5,965 bases of DNA, taken from contig MHEA01000098.1 of NCBI GenBank assembly GCA_001805085.1, forward strand, positions 1-5,965, written 5' to 3'. Of this stretch, positions 1 to 5,171 are shown piece by piece. Each line of letters opens with the position of its first letter. Within the stretch, counting starts at the first letter, position 1. The stretch is from Nitrospirae bacterium GWC2_57_9. Its GTDB lineage: Bacteria > Nitrospirota > UBA9217. Position numbers and translations under genes: made by a program. A model generated the notes under the pieces. The model made no database searches, had not been told where the DNA came from, and saw only the letters and a list, made by a program, of their open reading frames with translations.

Positions 1-380
1 TGATCATGACCACTCCTTACCCCAGGATTTTCTCCCTGCTCAGCACCGTTCTTCCCGAATTGCTGGCATCGACCCTGTTCATGACCTATCGGACCCTGTT
101 CATTCTTCTGGACATGATGGGTAATTTTGCCGCTGCGATCCGCCTGCGCGGAGGGCTGTCGCCGGGGAGCCTCGCCAAGAACAGCTCCAATATAGCCCGC
201 GGCATCGCCATGCTTCTCGTCAGGGCCGTGGAGAGGGCATCGCGGCTATATGCCGTAATGGCGGTCCGGGGATACAGCGGGAGCATGGCTCAGAAAGGCG
301 CCGAGGGGCTCCGGCCCGGGGACTGGCTTCCGCTGGGGACAGGCGTATTGGTTCTCGCGGCGGCGATCGCATGGAAATAA
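1..380 (+). CDS. cbiQ: CbiQ, ECF transporter T-component (3' part only)
   Basis: This is the C-terminal part of the membrane coupling subunit (T-component) of an energy-coupling-factor importer, most likely for cobalt or nickel. The frame is open to the left edge (125 full codons visible), so the ATG at position 6 is internal and the true start lies outside. Numbering from that ATG, a hydrophobic stretch with YRTLFILLDMM at residues 28-38 leads into the first A-x-x-x-R-G coupling motif, AIRLRGG (44-50). The second, AVMAVRGYSG, is at 83-92, preceded by RAVERASRLY. In this family these two Arg-containing motifs contact the ATPase subunits. A last membrane segment lies at about 107-123, and the protein ends at TAA 378-380. 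Family proteins are usually about 250 residues, so roughly half is visible. Cobalt/nickel specificity is inferred from resemblance to CbiQ and from the CbiO-like gene downstream; CbiM/CbiN should lie upstream if this is correct. Confidence 0.87.
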   Translation, partial: IMTTPYPRIFSLLSTVLPELLASTLFMTYRTLFILLDMMGNFAAAIRLRGGLSPGSLAKNSSNIARGIAMLLVRAVERASRLYAVMAVRGYSGSMAQKGAEGLRPGDWLPLGTGVLVLAAAIAWK

Positions 381-386
381 AGCGGC

Positions 387-438
387 TTTCCATGCCCTAG
401 TGGCGGCATCTTGGAAAAGTTGAGTGTTCAGCTTTTTT
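387..438 (+). terminator. Possible intrinsic terminator after cbiQ
   Basis: Two overlapping hairpins follow the cbiQ stop. The first pairs 387-396 with 405-417, with a three-base bulge at 410-412. The second pairs 415-423 with 428-436 around a GTGT loop, with one G-T wobble, and has the A-tract/stem/T-tract form of a bidirectional terminator, with six T at 433-438. The GC core of the second stem is short (five pairs), so termination may be inefficient. The position, about 35 bases after the stop codon, supports the call. Confidence 0.45.
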
Positions 439-502
439 GGATAACGGCGAAAACTCTTATTGAAGCATAGAGTCACACCCTGCACTCGTTTATGGAACCC
501 AT

Positions 503-545
503 CTTCACCCCCTTTCTCTTCTTAAAAGGAGAGAGGCATGAGGGC
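503..545. repeat. REP-like imperfect palindrome
   Basis: Bases 513-523 pair with 526-536 (eleven pairs including three G-T wobbles). Outside an internal loop, 503-506 (CTTC) pairs with 540-543 (GAGG), including one G-T wobble. The order of a CACCCC-type arm, a CTCTTCTT/AAGGAGAG core and a GAGGG arm resembles the widespread intergenic family of CTCACCC...GGGAGAGGG palindromes seen in many bacterial genomes. That family likeness is from memory. No T-run follows, so it does not look like a terminator. Only one copy is in the window, so its repeat nature is inferred. Confidence 0.45.
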
Positions 546-744
546 AGGGATAGTTCTGTCCGCTGGGTGCAACCAGGGGGCTGATTCTCGGATACGTTTT
601 CTTTGTGATCTTTGCGGCTCCGAGTGAAAATCTGCTTTTGTACGAACTCATCATTTTTTGGTTCCTGGTCAAATTAGGGCCGGCCGGGGAAATACGGCTT
701 ATCCATTCGATGCTCAACGTTAACGCTGATATGGAATTTCAAAC

Positions 745-1587
745 ATGGACCCTATCGTAACAGTAAGCTGCCTCAAGCATATCTATCCCGATACGACCGA
801 GATCCATATCTGCGGACTGGACTTCGTGGTGAACCGGGGCGAGCGCGTCGTGATCCTGGGCGGGAACGGTTCCGGCAAGACCACGCTGTTGTACCACGTC
901 CTCGGCCTGCTCAAGCCTGACGAGGGCCGCGTTTCCGTGTTCGGCGTAAATCCCGCTTCCCATTACCATACGATACGGGAGCGCATCGGAGTCCTTCTCC
1001 AGAGCGTGGACGAACAGATCCTCTCTCCGACGGTCTGGGACGACATATCGTTCTCGCCCCGTAATTACGGGTATGACCGCCGGCAGATCGGGGAAATGGT
1101 GGGCCAGGTCATGGAGGAACTGGGGATCGGGCACCTGCGCGAAAAGATCTGCCATTACCTTTCAGGAGGAGAAAAGAGAAAGGTGGCGCTTGCTGGCGCT
1201 CTCGTCATGCGGCCGGAGCTGCTTATCCTGGATGAGCCTTTCGAGGGGCTGGACTCCCGCGCGCGGGCCGAGCTGGTGTCGCTGCTGAACAGGCGGAACC
1301 GGGAGGGCATGACCGTCGTCATGTCCACCCATGACCTCAACCTGGTCGCGGCCTTTGCCGACCGCGTATATGTGCTTTCTCAGGGCCAGGGCGTGGTTGC
1401 CGCGGGAACGCCGGCAGATATATTCAAAAATTCCGACGCCCTCAGGGCATCCAGCATCGATCCGCCGCTCCTGACCGAACTTTTCCTGAAGCTGCGGGAA
1501 CAGGGTGTGGATATAGCCGTGCCCGTCCATCTGGACCAGGCGGTAGGAGAATTGGTGCGGAGATTGAAAAGCAAGCCATCTGCTTGA
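745..1587 (+). CDS. cbiO: CbiO-type ECF transporter ATPase
   Basis: Cytoplasmic ATP-binding subunit (280 aa) of an ECF-type importer, pairing with CbiQ to drive uptake of cobalt or nickel. All ABC ATPase motifs are intact: Walker A GGNGSGKTT (39-47), Q-loop Gln86 in IGVLLQ, signature LSGGEKRKVALAG (139-151), Walker B LLILDEPFEGLD (159-170) with catalytic Glu164, and H-loop His196 in STHD. The acidic DEQ just after the Q-loop (89-91) matches the D-D/E-Q of CbiO/EcfA proteins. The roughly 60 residues after the H-loop fit the C-terminal extension of this group. The ATG at 745 gives the normal N-terminus; the only ribosome-binding-site candidate is a weak GGAA at 733-736. The gene stands 364 bases from cbiQ, whereas such genes usually abut or overlap. 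The substrate could be another transition metal or a vitamin, but the CbiQ neighbour favours cobalt/nickel. Confidence 0.9.
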   Translation: MDPIVTVSCLKHIYPDTTEIHICGLDFVVNRGERVVILGGNGSGKTTLLYHVLGLLKPDEGRVSVFGVNPASHYHTIRERIGVLLQSVDEQILSPTVWDDISFSPRNYGYDRRQIGEMVGQVMEELGIGHLREKICHYLSGGEKRKVALAGALVMRPELLILDEPFEGLDSRARAELVSLLNRRNREGMTVVMSTHDLNLVAAFADRVYVLSQGQGVVAAGTPADIFKNSDALRASSIDPPLLTELFLKLREQGVDIAVPVHLDQAVGELVRRLKSKPSA

Positions 1588-1599
1588 TGACCGCGTATC

Positions 1600-1629
1600 T
1601 TGCTATTTTAAGCACTCTCGTTGTATACT
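1600..1629 (+). promoter_or_regulatory. Possible sigma-70 promoter of the sensor gene
   Basis: A -35-like TTGCTA at 1600-1605 and a -10-like TATACT at 1624-1629 are separated by 18 bases. They match the consensus at four of six and five of six positions. Transcription would begin near 1636, about 34 bases before the ATG at 1670. It lies in the only gap between cbiO and the sensor gene, so it would let the sensor be expressed independently of the transporter. Confidence 0.45.
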
Positions 1630-1669
1630 GGCCAACCGGGAGAATGCCGGCGCCACGGAGGAAGCAGGA

Positions 1670-2917
1670 ATGATGAATAACAGGTTCGAACACCGGAAAG
1701 GCATGCTGATCACCGCCATTGCACTGGTGCTGCTCACGGCCGTGCTCAGCGGGACTGCAGCGGGCTATTTCATCACGGCAGGGAACAGGGCCGCACTGTT
1801 CCTTTCCCTCGTTGTGCTGGCGGCGGTCCCGGCCGCGGCGTTCGTTCTTTACCGGCAGATGATTTTCCCCTATTACCGCCGGCTGGAGGACGCGAACCTT
1901 GAACTGCATCTCAAGCAGGAGGAATTGCTCGACGTCAAGGACGATCTTTTCATCAAGTTCCTCGGTATCTACGATGTCAATTACGCGGCCAATTCGCCGC
2001 GCCTCTTTATGAACCGCATGAAGGACGTGGCGGATGTGACGGCCAGGGTCATGGAAGCCGAAGCCTGCCTGATCTTTCTGTATGACAAAAAAAAGGACGA
2101 ACTGGTGCTTGAGGCGAGCAATAAGGACCGCGTCGAGGAACTGAAGAACGTCCGGATCCCGCTCGGCGAAGGCATTGAAGGGTGGGTCGGCCGGCGGCTC
2201 GAACCGTTGATGCTCAAGGACCTGCGGAACGACGCCCGCTTCAGGGAGATCGCCGACCTCAATCTTTCCCGCTACCAGTCCGTCTATTGCCTTCCGCTCT
2301 ATGTCTATTCCAATGGAGCCCTGGTGGGCGTCATGGAGGTTTTTTATACGAAGGCCAGGAGCTTTACGGACGAAGAGATCAATTTTTTCACGACCCTCTC
2401 CGGCATTATTTCCACCACGGTGCAGAACGAACAGATGCAGGTCGAGCTTCGCAAAATGAACCTGGAACTGGAACAGTGGGTTTCCGAGAAGACCGAGGAA
2501 CTCCGGGCGTCCGAAGAGCGCTACCGGACGCTGGTCGAGAACGCCTGCGAATCCATCTTCGTCATTGCCGAGAACGGCGACATTGTGTTCGCCAACGAGC
2601 AGGCCGCCCATCTGACGGGGCGCCAGAAATATGATCTTCTGCACAAGAACCTCTTCGAGCTCTTCGTGGATCCGTCGGAACCCCGGGAACTGCTGGGCGA
2701 GGCGGCGCAGGGGAGGCGAAGCGTCAGGATCGGCGATCTCCGCAAAAACGACGGGTCGGTCGTGCCTGTTGAAGTAAGCGCGGTCGGCCTTTCCCTGTTG
2801 GGCAAGCGGTTCATCCAGTCCGTGGTCCGGGATATGTCCTCCCGCCTCCGTCTGGAAAAATTGCTCCAGGAAAAAGAGAACGAACTGGCTCTTCTGCGAT
2901 CGAAACAGGACAGGTGA
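1670..2917 (+). CDS. Membrane-anchored GAF-PAS sensor protein without output domain
   Basis: A 415-residue predicted inner-membrane signalling protein. Two hydrophobic segments (about 13-36 and 41-61) form a hairpin anchor, followed by a charged, coiled-coil-like linker (about 68-92). Next comes a GAF-like domain (about 110-255) with a typical IPLGEGIEGWVGRR stretch at 163-176, and a second helical linker (255-282) rich in E, L and K. A PAS domain follows (about 283-390), starting SEERYRTLVENACESIFVIAENGDIVFAN. The protein ends in a short charged helix (391-415). GAF and PAS domains usually sense small ligands, redox state or light. No histidine-kinase, GGDEF, EAL, sigma-54-activator or DNA-binding part is present, and no such sequence follows the TGA in any frame I read. 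The start is well supported: GGAGG at 1657-1661 lies eight bases before ATG 1670 (a second ATG follows at 1673). Ligand and partner are unknown; it may signal through a kinase encoded elsewhere or be a shortened kinase. Confidence 0.8.
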   Translation: MMNNRFEHRKGMLITAIALVLLTAVLSGTAAGYFITAGNRAALFLSLVVLAAVPAAAFVLYRQMIFPYYRRLEDANLELHLKQEELLDVKDDLFIKFLGIYDVNYAANSPRLFMNRMKDVADVTARVMEAEACLIFLYDKKKDELVLEASNKDRVEELKNVRIPLGEGIEGWVGRRLEPLMLKDLRNDARFREIADLNLSRYQSVYCLPLYVYSNGALVGVMEVFYTKARSFTDEEINFFTTLSGIISTTVQNEQMQVELRKMNLELEQWVSEKTEELRASEERYRTLVENACESIFVIAENGDIVFANEQAAHLTGRQKYDLLHKNLFELFVDPSEPRELLGEAAQGRRSVRIGDLRKNDGSVVPVEVSAVGLSLLGKRFIQSVVRDMSSRLRLEKLLQEKENELALLRSKQDR

Positions 2918-3023
2918 AGCCCGTATTTCCTTATGGGAGCACTCGGTTCGGCAGGTCAAAGGGCTCGATTTTTATTATTATTAATGGTTTCAAAATAGTC
3001 TGAACATCGATCAACCCCTTTTT

Positions 3024-3107
3024 GTCATTCCCGCAACGCTTCTGAGCGGAAATCTGGTTCTCGTGCTTGATAAAACCATATCCCCGATAGAACCCTTCGG
3101 GGATGAC
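3024..3107. repeat. GTCATTCCCG-type inverted-repeat element (MITE/REP-like)
   Basis: The 84-base element starts GTCATTCCCGC and ends CGGGGATGAC, so its two ends are inverted copies, and the arms stay similar for about 35 bases each. Each arm also folds on itself. On the left 3027-3034 pairs with 3046-3053 with one mismatch. On the right 3080-3087 pairs perfectly with 3097-3104. The GTCATTCCCGC...GCGGGAAT pattern resembles a well-known group of short palindromic repeats in bacterial intergenic regions, including Neisseria dRS3-like sequences (recalled, not searched). I see no clear target-site duplication. Confidence 0.7.
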
Positions 3108-3165
3108 GCTGGTTGGAGGACTCTTCTATTATGAGGCGTTTGATAAGGACCGATCGTATTCGCTC

Positions 3166-3195
3166 GCTGATCCCGCAGCAGGCTGCGAGATCGGC
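3166..3195. repeat. Hairpin-forming inverted repeat
   Basis: Bases 3166-3179 pair with 3182-3195 over fourteen positions, with one mismatch and one G-T wobble. Only two bases lie between the arms, so the inner pairs would open to make a loop. No T-run follows on either strand, so it is probably neither a terminator nor an attenuator. It may be a further part of the repeat cluster or an operator-like palindrome upstream of the lptC promoter. Confidence 0.4.
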
Positions 3196-3234
3196 TTCAC
3201 TCCAGAATTGAACCAGCCCTTTCTGATTTTCGGC

Positions 3235-3263
3235 TTTACTTATCAAGACCCCTATGGTATAAA
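3235..3263 (+). promoter_or_regulatory. Sigma-70-type promoter of the lpt operon
   Basis: TTTACT (3235-3240) and TATAAA (3258-3263) are separated by an ideal 17 bases. The -10 is preceded by TGG, giving an extended -10 (TGnTATAAA). The matches are four of six for -35 and five of six for -10. The predicted start near 3270 lies 46 bases before the lptC ATG. It is the best promoter in the window and would drive lptC-lptA-lptB and possibly rpoN. Confidence 0.6.
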
Positions 3264-3269
3264 TTATGC

Positions 3270-3295
3270 ATGGCGGCCTCGTTCCAGGCCGCCAT
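3270..3295 (+). promoter_or_regulatory. Strong leader hairpin before lptC, possible attenuator
   Basis: ATGGCGGCCT (3270-3279) and AGGCCGCCAT (3286-3295) form a perfect ten-pair, GC-rich stem with a six-base loop. Five bases later a T-rich run (3301-3309, TTGTTTTTA) begins, so the whole resembles an intrinsic terminator with a slightly distant, interrupted T-tract. It sits at the predicted start of the lptC transcript, just before the start codon. It could be an attenuator, a 5' mRNA-stabilising hairpin, or a terminator for reads coming from the sensor gene. The sequence alone does not decide. Confidence 0.5.
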
Positions 3296-3315
3296 ACTGC
3301 TTGTTTTTATATGGT

Positions 3316-3885
3316 ATGAAGGTGAATAAGAAATTTTTCAAGCTTCTCTCGGTCGTCCTTGTCCTCTTTGCAGCCGTCTATGCTGCCTACCTGCTCTTCG
3401 GCGGCCGCGCCGATACTTCAAGCCCGTCCACGCTCCAGCCGGCTGCGGGCTCACGGATGTTCATGAGCATGGAGGGGTTCCGGTTCACTCAGTCTGAGAA
3501 CGGAAGAGTAGCGTGGCGGATGCGCGCACGGAACGCTGATCTTTACGACAGCAAAGAGGCCCAACTGAAGGACCTGGAGATCACTTTTTCCGCGCCCGAT
3601 AACAAGGAGGCGTCCCTTACCGGTGAAGCCGGATTGATGGATACGGCGACCGGCAATGCCTCCATACGCGGGGTTCGCGAGGAGGTCCGCATCGTGACCA
3701 GCGAGGGATACCTGCTCACGACGAACTCGCTTTTCTGGAAGGCGGGCCCGCGGCTCGTGAGCACCGCTGATCCCTTCAAGCTGCTGGGCACAGAGATCTA
3801 TCTCGAGGGAAAGGGTTTGTCGGCAAATCTGGATATGCGAACGATCGTGGTGAACAGTAATGTCAAGGCCGTACTTCAGGAATAG
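3316..3885 (+). CDS. lptC: LptC, lipopolysaccharide export protein
   Basis: A 189-residue bitopic inner-membrane protein. LptC takes lipopolysaccharide from the LptB2FG transporter and passes it to LptA. The short basic N-terminus (MKVNKKFFK) and a single membrane helix (about 10-28) are followed by a periplasmic beta-jellyroll domain. Family-like features are GFRFTQSENGRVAWRMRARNADLY (54-77), LTGEAGLMDTATGNASIRG (101-119), GYLLTTNSLFWKAGPRLVSTADPF (131-154) and IYLEGKGLSANLDMRTIVV (161-179). Length is normal for LptC. The ATG at 3316 is chosen because it places the membrane helix at the N-terminus. There is no good Shine-Dalgarno sequence before it, and a GTG at 3322 is a possible alternative. 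A longer frame up to 3103 is rejected because it crosses repeats and the promoter. It overlaps lptA by 26 bases. Confidence 0.88.
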   Translation: MKVNKKFFKLLSVVLVLFAAVYAAYLLFGGRADTSSPSTLQPAAGSRMFMSMEGFRFTQSENGRVAWRMRARNADLYDSKEAQLKDLEITFSAPDNKEASLTGEAGLMDTATGNASIRGVREEVRIVTSEGYLLTTNSLFWKAGPRLVSTADPFKLLGTEIYLEGKGLSANLDMRTIVVNSNVKAVLQE

Positions 3886-4360
3886 TCTTCTCATGCTGTT
3901 TTCCCTGCTCCTGATGGCTGCGGCGCCTCAAGCGGCCAGGCAGGGAAAGGGCAAACGCGAACCGATCGTGATCACGGCCAGCCGCATGGAAGCTGACAAA
4001 CTCGGGGACAAGGTCACGTTCAAGGGGGATGTGACGCTTAAAAAAGAGGCGATGACCCTTTATTCGGATTCGATGACCGTGTTCTATGATGCGCGGTCCA
4101 AGGGAGTCAACGAAATAGAGGCGCTGGGCAACGTGGTGGTCCGCAAAGAGGGCAGGGTGGCACTTTCCAACAAGGCCTTCTATTACAGCCGGGAGGAAAA
4201 AATCGTCTTGACCGGGGATGCGCGCATCATCGAGAACGAGAACCAGCTGGGCGGCGAACGCATCACCTTGTTCATGCGCGACGACCGGAGCATCGTTGAA
4301 GGCGGCAAGGTCCTGTTCTACCAGGACGGCCAGAAGCCCGAAGGCAGAAAGAGAAAATAG
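3860..4360 (+). CDS. lptA: LptA, periplasmic lipopolysaccharide transport protein
   Basis: A 166-residue periplasmic protein. LptA subunits stack into the beta-jellyroll bridge that carries lipopolysaccharide from LptC to LptD at the outer membrane. A signal peptide is visible: basic MSRPYFRN, hydrophobic core at 10-22, and likely cleavage near AAPQAA (21-26). The mature part shows the OstA/LptA pattern: EPIVITASRMEAD (34-46), VTFKGDVTLKKEAMTLYSDSMTVFYD (52-77), IEALGNVVVRKEGRVALSNKAFYY (86-109), IVLTGDARIIENENQLGGERITLF (115-138). The tail is basic (EGRKRK). The start lies 26 bases inside lptC and has no strong ribosome-binding site, so translation is probably coupled to lptC. lptB begins 10 bases after the stop. 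Confidence 0.9.
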   Translation: MSRPYFRNSLLMLFSLLLMAAAPQAARQGKGKREPIVITASRMEADKLGDKVTFKGDVTLKKEAMTLYSDSMTVFYDARSKGVNEIEALGNVVVRKEGRVALSNKAFYYSREEKIVLTGDARIIENENQLGGERITLFMRDDRSIVEGGKVLFYQDGQKPEGRKRK

Positions 4361-4370
4361 AAAATTTATC

Positions 4371-5096
4371 ATGACCCAGGCGCTTGAGGCAAAAAAACTG
4401 GAAAAGAGCTATCGGGGCAGGAAGATCGTCCGGGGGGTCAGCGTTCAGGTGAAGTACGGCGAGGTGGTGGGCTTGCTCGGCCCGAACGGCGCAGGCAAGA
4501 CGACCACGTTCTATATGGTCGTAGGCCTGATCAAGCCGGACCAGGGCAGGGTAGTCCTGGACGGGACGGACATTACGAAACTGCCCATGTATCAGCGTGC
4601 CCGGAACGGGATCGGGTATCTGCCGCAGGAGCCCTCGGTCTTTCGGAAACTGAGCGTGGCCGAGAATCTGATGGCCATTCTCGAGACCATGAGTATCTCC
4701 GCGATCGAGCGCCGGGAGCGGAAAGACAGCCTCCTGAAAGAGCTGGGCATCGCGCATCTTGCGGACAGCAAGGCATACACGCTGTCCGGTGGAGAGCGAC
4801 GTCGGCTCGAGATCGCGCGGGCGCTCACCCTTTCACCGAAGTTTATTCTTCTTGACGAGCCGTTCGCCGGGATCGATCCGATTGCGGTCCAGGACATCCA
4901 GGGGATCATCTCGCTGCTGAAAAGCAAAGGGATCGGGATCCTGATCACGGATCATAACGTCAGGGAAACCCTTGCCATTACCGACCGGGCCTACATCATC
5001 AGCGAAGGAAAGATCATTGAGGCGGGAACGGCATCGGAGATCACGGCCAGCCCCCGGGTCCGGGAATTTTATCTGGGCGAAGCGTTCCGGCTGTAG
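4371..5096 (+). CDS. lptB: LptB, lipopolysaccharide export ATPase
   Basis: The 241-residue cytoplasmic ATPase of the LptB2FG complex, which powers extraction of lipopolysaccharide from the inner membrane. Motifs are complete: Walker A GPNGAGKTT (37-45, Lys43), Q-loop Gln86 in GYLPQEPSVFRKLSV, signature LSGGERRRLEIARAL (138-152), Walker B FILLDEPFAGIDP (158-170) with catalytic Glu163, and H-loop His195 in ITDHNVRET. GYLPQE.SVFRKLSV, SGGERRR.EIARAL and a C-terminus ending EFYLGE.FRL are characteristic of LptB and separate it from amino-acid or metal ABC ATPases. The ATG at 4371 is chosen because it gives the usual N-terminus (MTQALEAKKLEKSYRGRKIVRG in family style); the frame is open further upstream inside lptA but that part is not conserved-looking. 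The ribosome-binding site is only a weak purine-rich stretch. LptF/LptG are not in the window. Confidence 0.95.
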   Translation: MTQALEAKKLEKSYRGRKIVRGVSVQVKYGEVVGLLGPNGAGKTTTFYMVVGLIKPDQGRVVLDGTDITKLPMYQRARNGIGYLPQEPSVFRKLSVAENLMAILETMSISAIERRERKDSLLKELGIAHLADSKAYTLSGGERRRLEIARALTLSPKFILLDEPFAGIDPIAVQDIQGIISLLKSKGIGILITDHNVRETLAITDRAYIISEGKIIEAGTASEITASPRVREFYLGEAFRL

Positions 5097-5097
5097 C

Positions 5098-5103
5098 TAT
5101 AAT
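5098..5103 (+). promoter_or_regulatory. Possible -10 element of an rpoN promoter
   Basis: A perfect TATAAT begins two bases after the lptB stop codon. The matching -35 position, 17-18 bases upstream and inside lptB, reads only TGGGCG/GGGCGA, a poor match, and there is no extended -10. It might allow rpoN to be transcribed apart from the lpt genes. Alternatively it may simply reflect the AT-rich gap. Confidence 0.3.
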
Positions 5104-5132
5104 ATAAAATAATGAGGGGCCGGTGAACAGGA

Positions 5133-5153
5133 CCCCGGGCAGTCCAGCCGGGG
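5133..5153 (+). other. Small GC-rich hairpin between lptB and rpoN
   Basis: Bases 5133-5138 (CCCCGG) pair with 5148-5153 (CCGGGG) around a nine-base loop, 18 bases before the rpoN start. No T-run follows, so it is not an intrinsic terminator. In the mRNA it could lower translation initiation of rpoN or protect a processed end. The stem is short and may be incidental. Confidence 0.35.
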
Positions 5154-5171
5154 CTTGCTGAACGAGACCGT

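Larger units (their letters stand above)
381..744. other. Non-coding gap between cbiQ and cbiO
   Basis: These 364 bases contain no credible gene; the open frames on either strand have no recognisable protein character. From left to right the gap holds the possible terminator (387-438), an imperfect palindrome resembling a common intergenic repeat (503-545), and a stretch at about 597-630 resembling another dispersed intergenic motif. I see no clear sigma-70 promoter or metal/cobalamin riboswitch before cbiO. A separate promoter would nevertheless be needed if the terminator works. Confidence 0.6.
2918..3315. other. Non-coding region upstream of lptC, rich in palindromes
   Basis: This 398-base stretch has no credible gene. 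It opens with a weak AGCCC/GGGCT pairing (2918-2922 with 2961-2965) followed by a T/A-rich run at 2968-2984, which might end the sensor transcript but is not a convincing terminator. It then contains the inverted-repeat element (3024-3107), another hairpin (3166-3195), a promoter (3235-3263) and a strong hairpin (3270-3295). The frame of lptC happens to stay open upstream as far as 3103. That extension runs through the end of the repeat, the promoter and both hairpins, so it is not taken as coding. Confidence 0.65.

Noticed and set aside
505..717. A 70-codon minus-strand open frame in the cbiQ-cbiO gap
   Set aside because: It has no recognisable protein character and crosses both repeat-like stretches.
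381..744. Cobalamin or nickel/cobalt riboswitch before cbiO
   Set aside because: I could not find the conserved core or a consistent multi-stem fold; the visible structures are simple palindromes.
1442..2959. A 505-codon minus-strand open frame opposite the sensor gene
   Set aside because: It mirrors the GAF-PAS coding frame and has the arginine-, histidine- and glutamine-rich composition of a GC-rich shadow frame. The plus-strand protein has clear domains and a ribosome-binding site.
3108..3217. A seven-base inverted repeat GCTGGTT...AACCAGC that might extend the palindromic element
   Set aside because: The similarity does not extend beyond seven bases, which is expected by chance at this distance.
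4158..4173. TGGCAC resembling a sigma-54 -24 element
   Set aside because: No TTGC -12 element at the required spacing, and it lies inside lptA.
5123..5161. A 12-codon GTG-started frame with a GAGGGG purine stretch before it, upstream of rpoN
   Set aside because: Too short and without leader-peptide features such as runs of one amino acid; likely chance.
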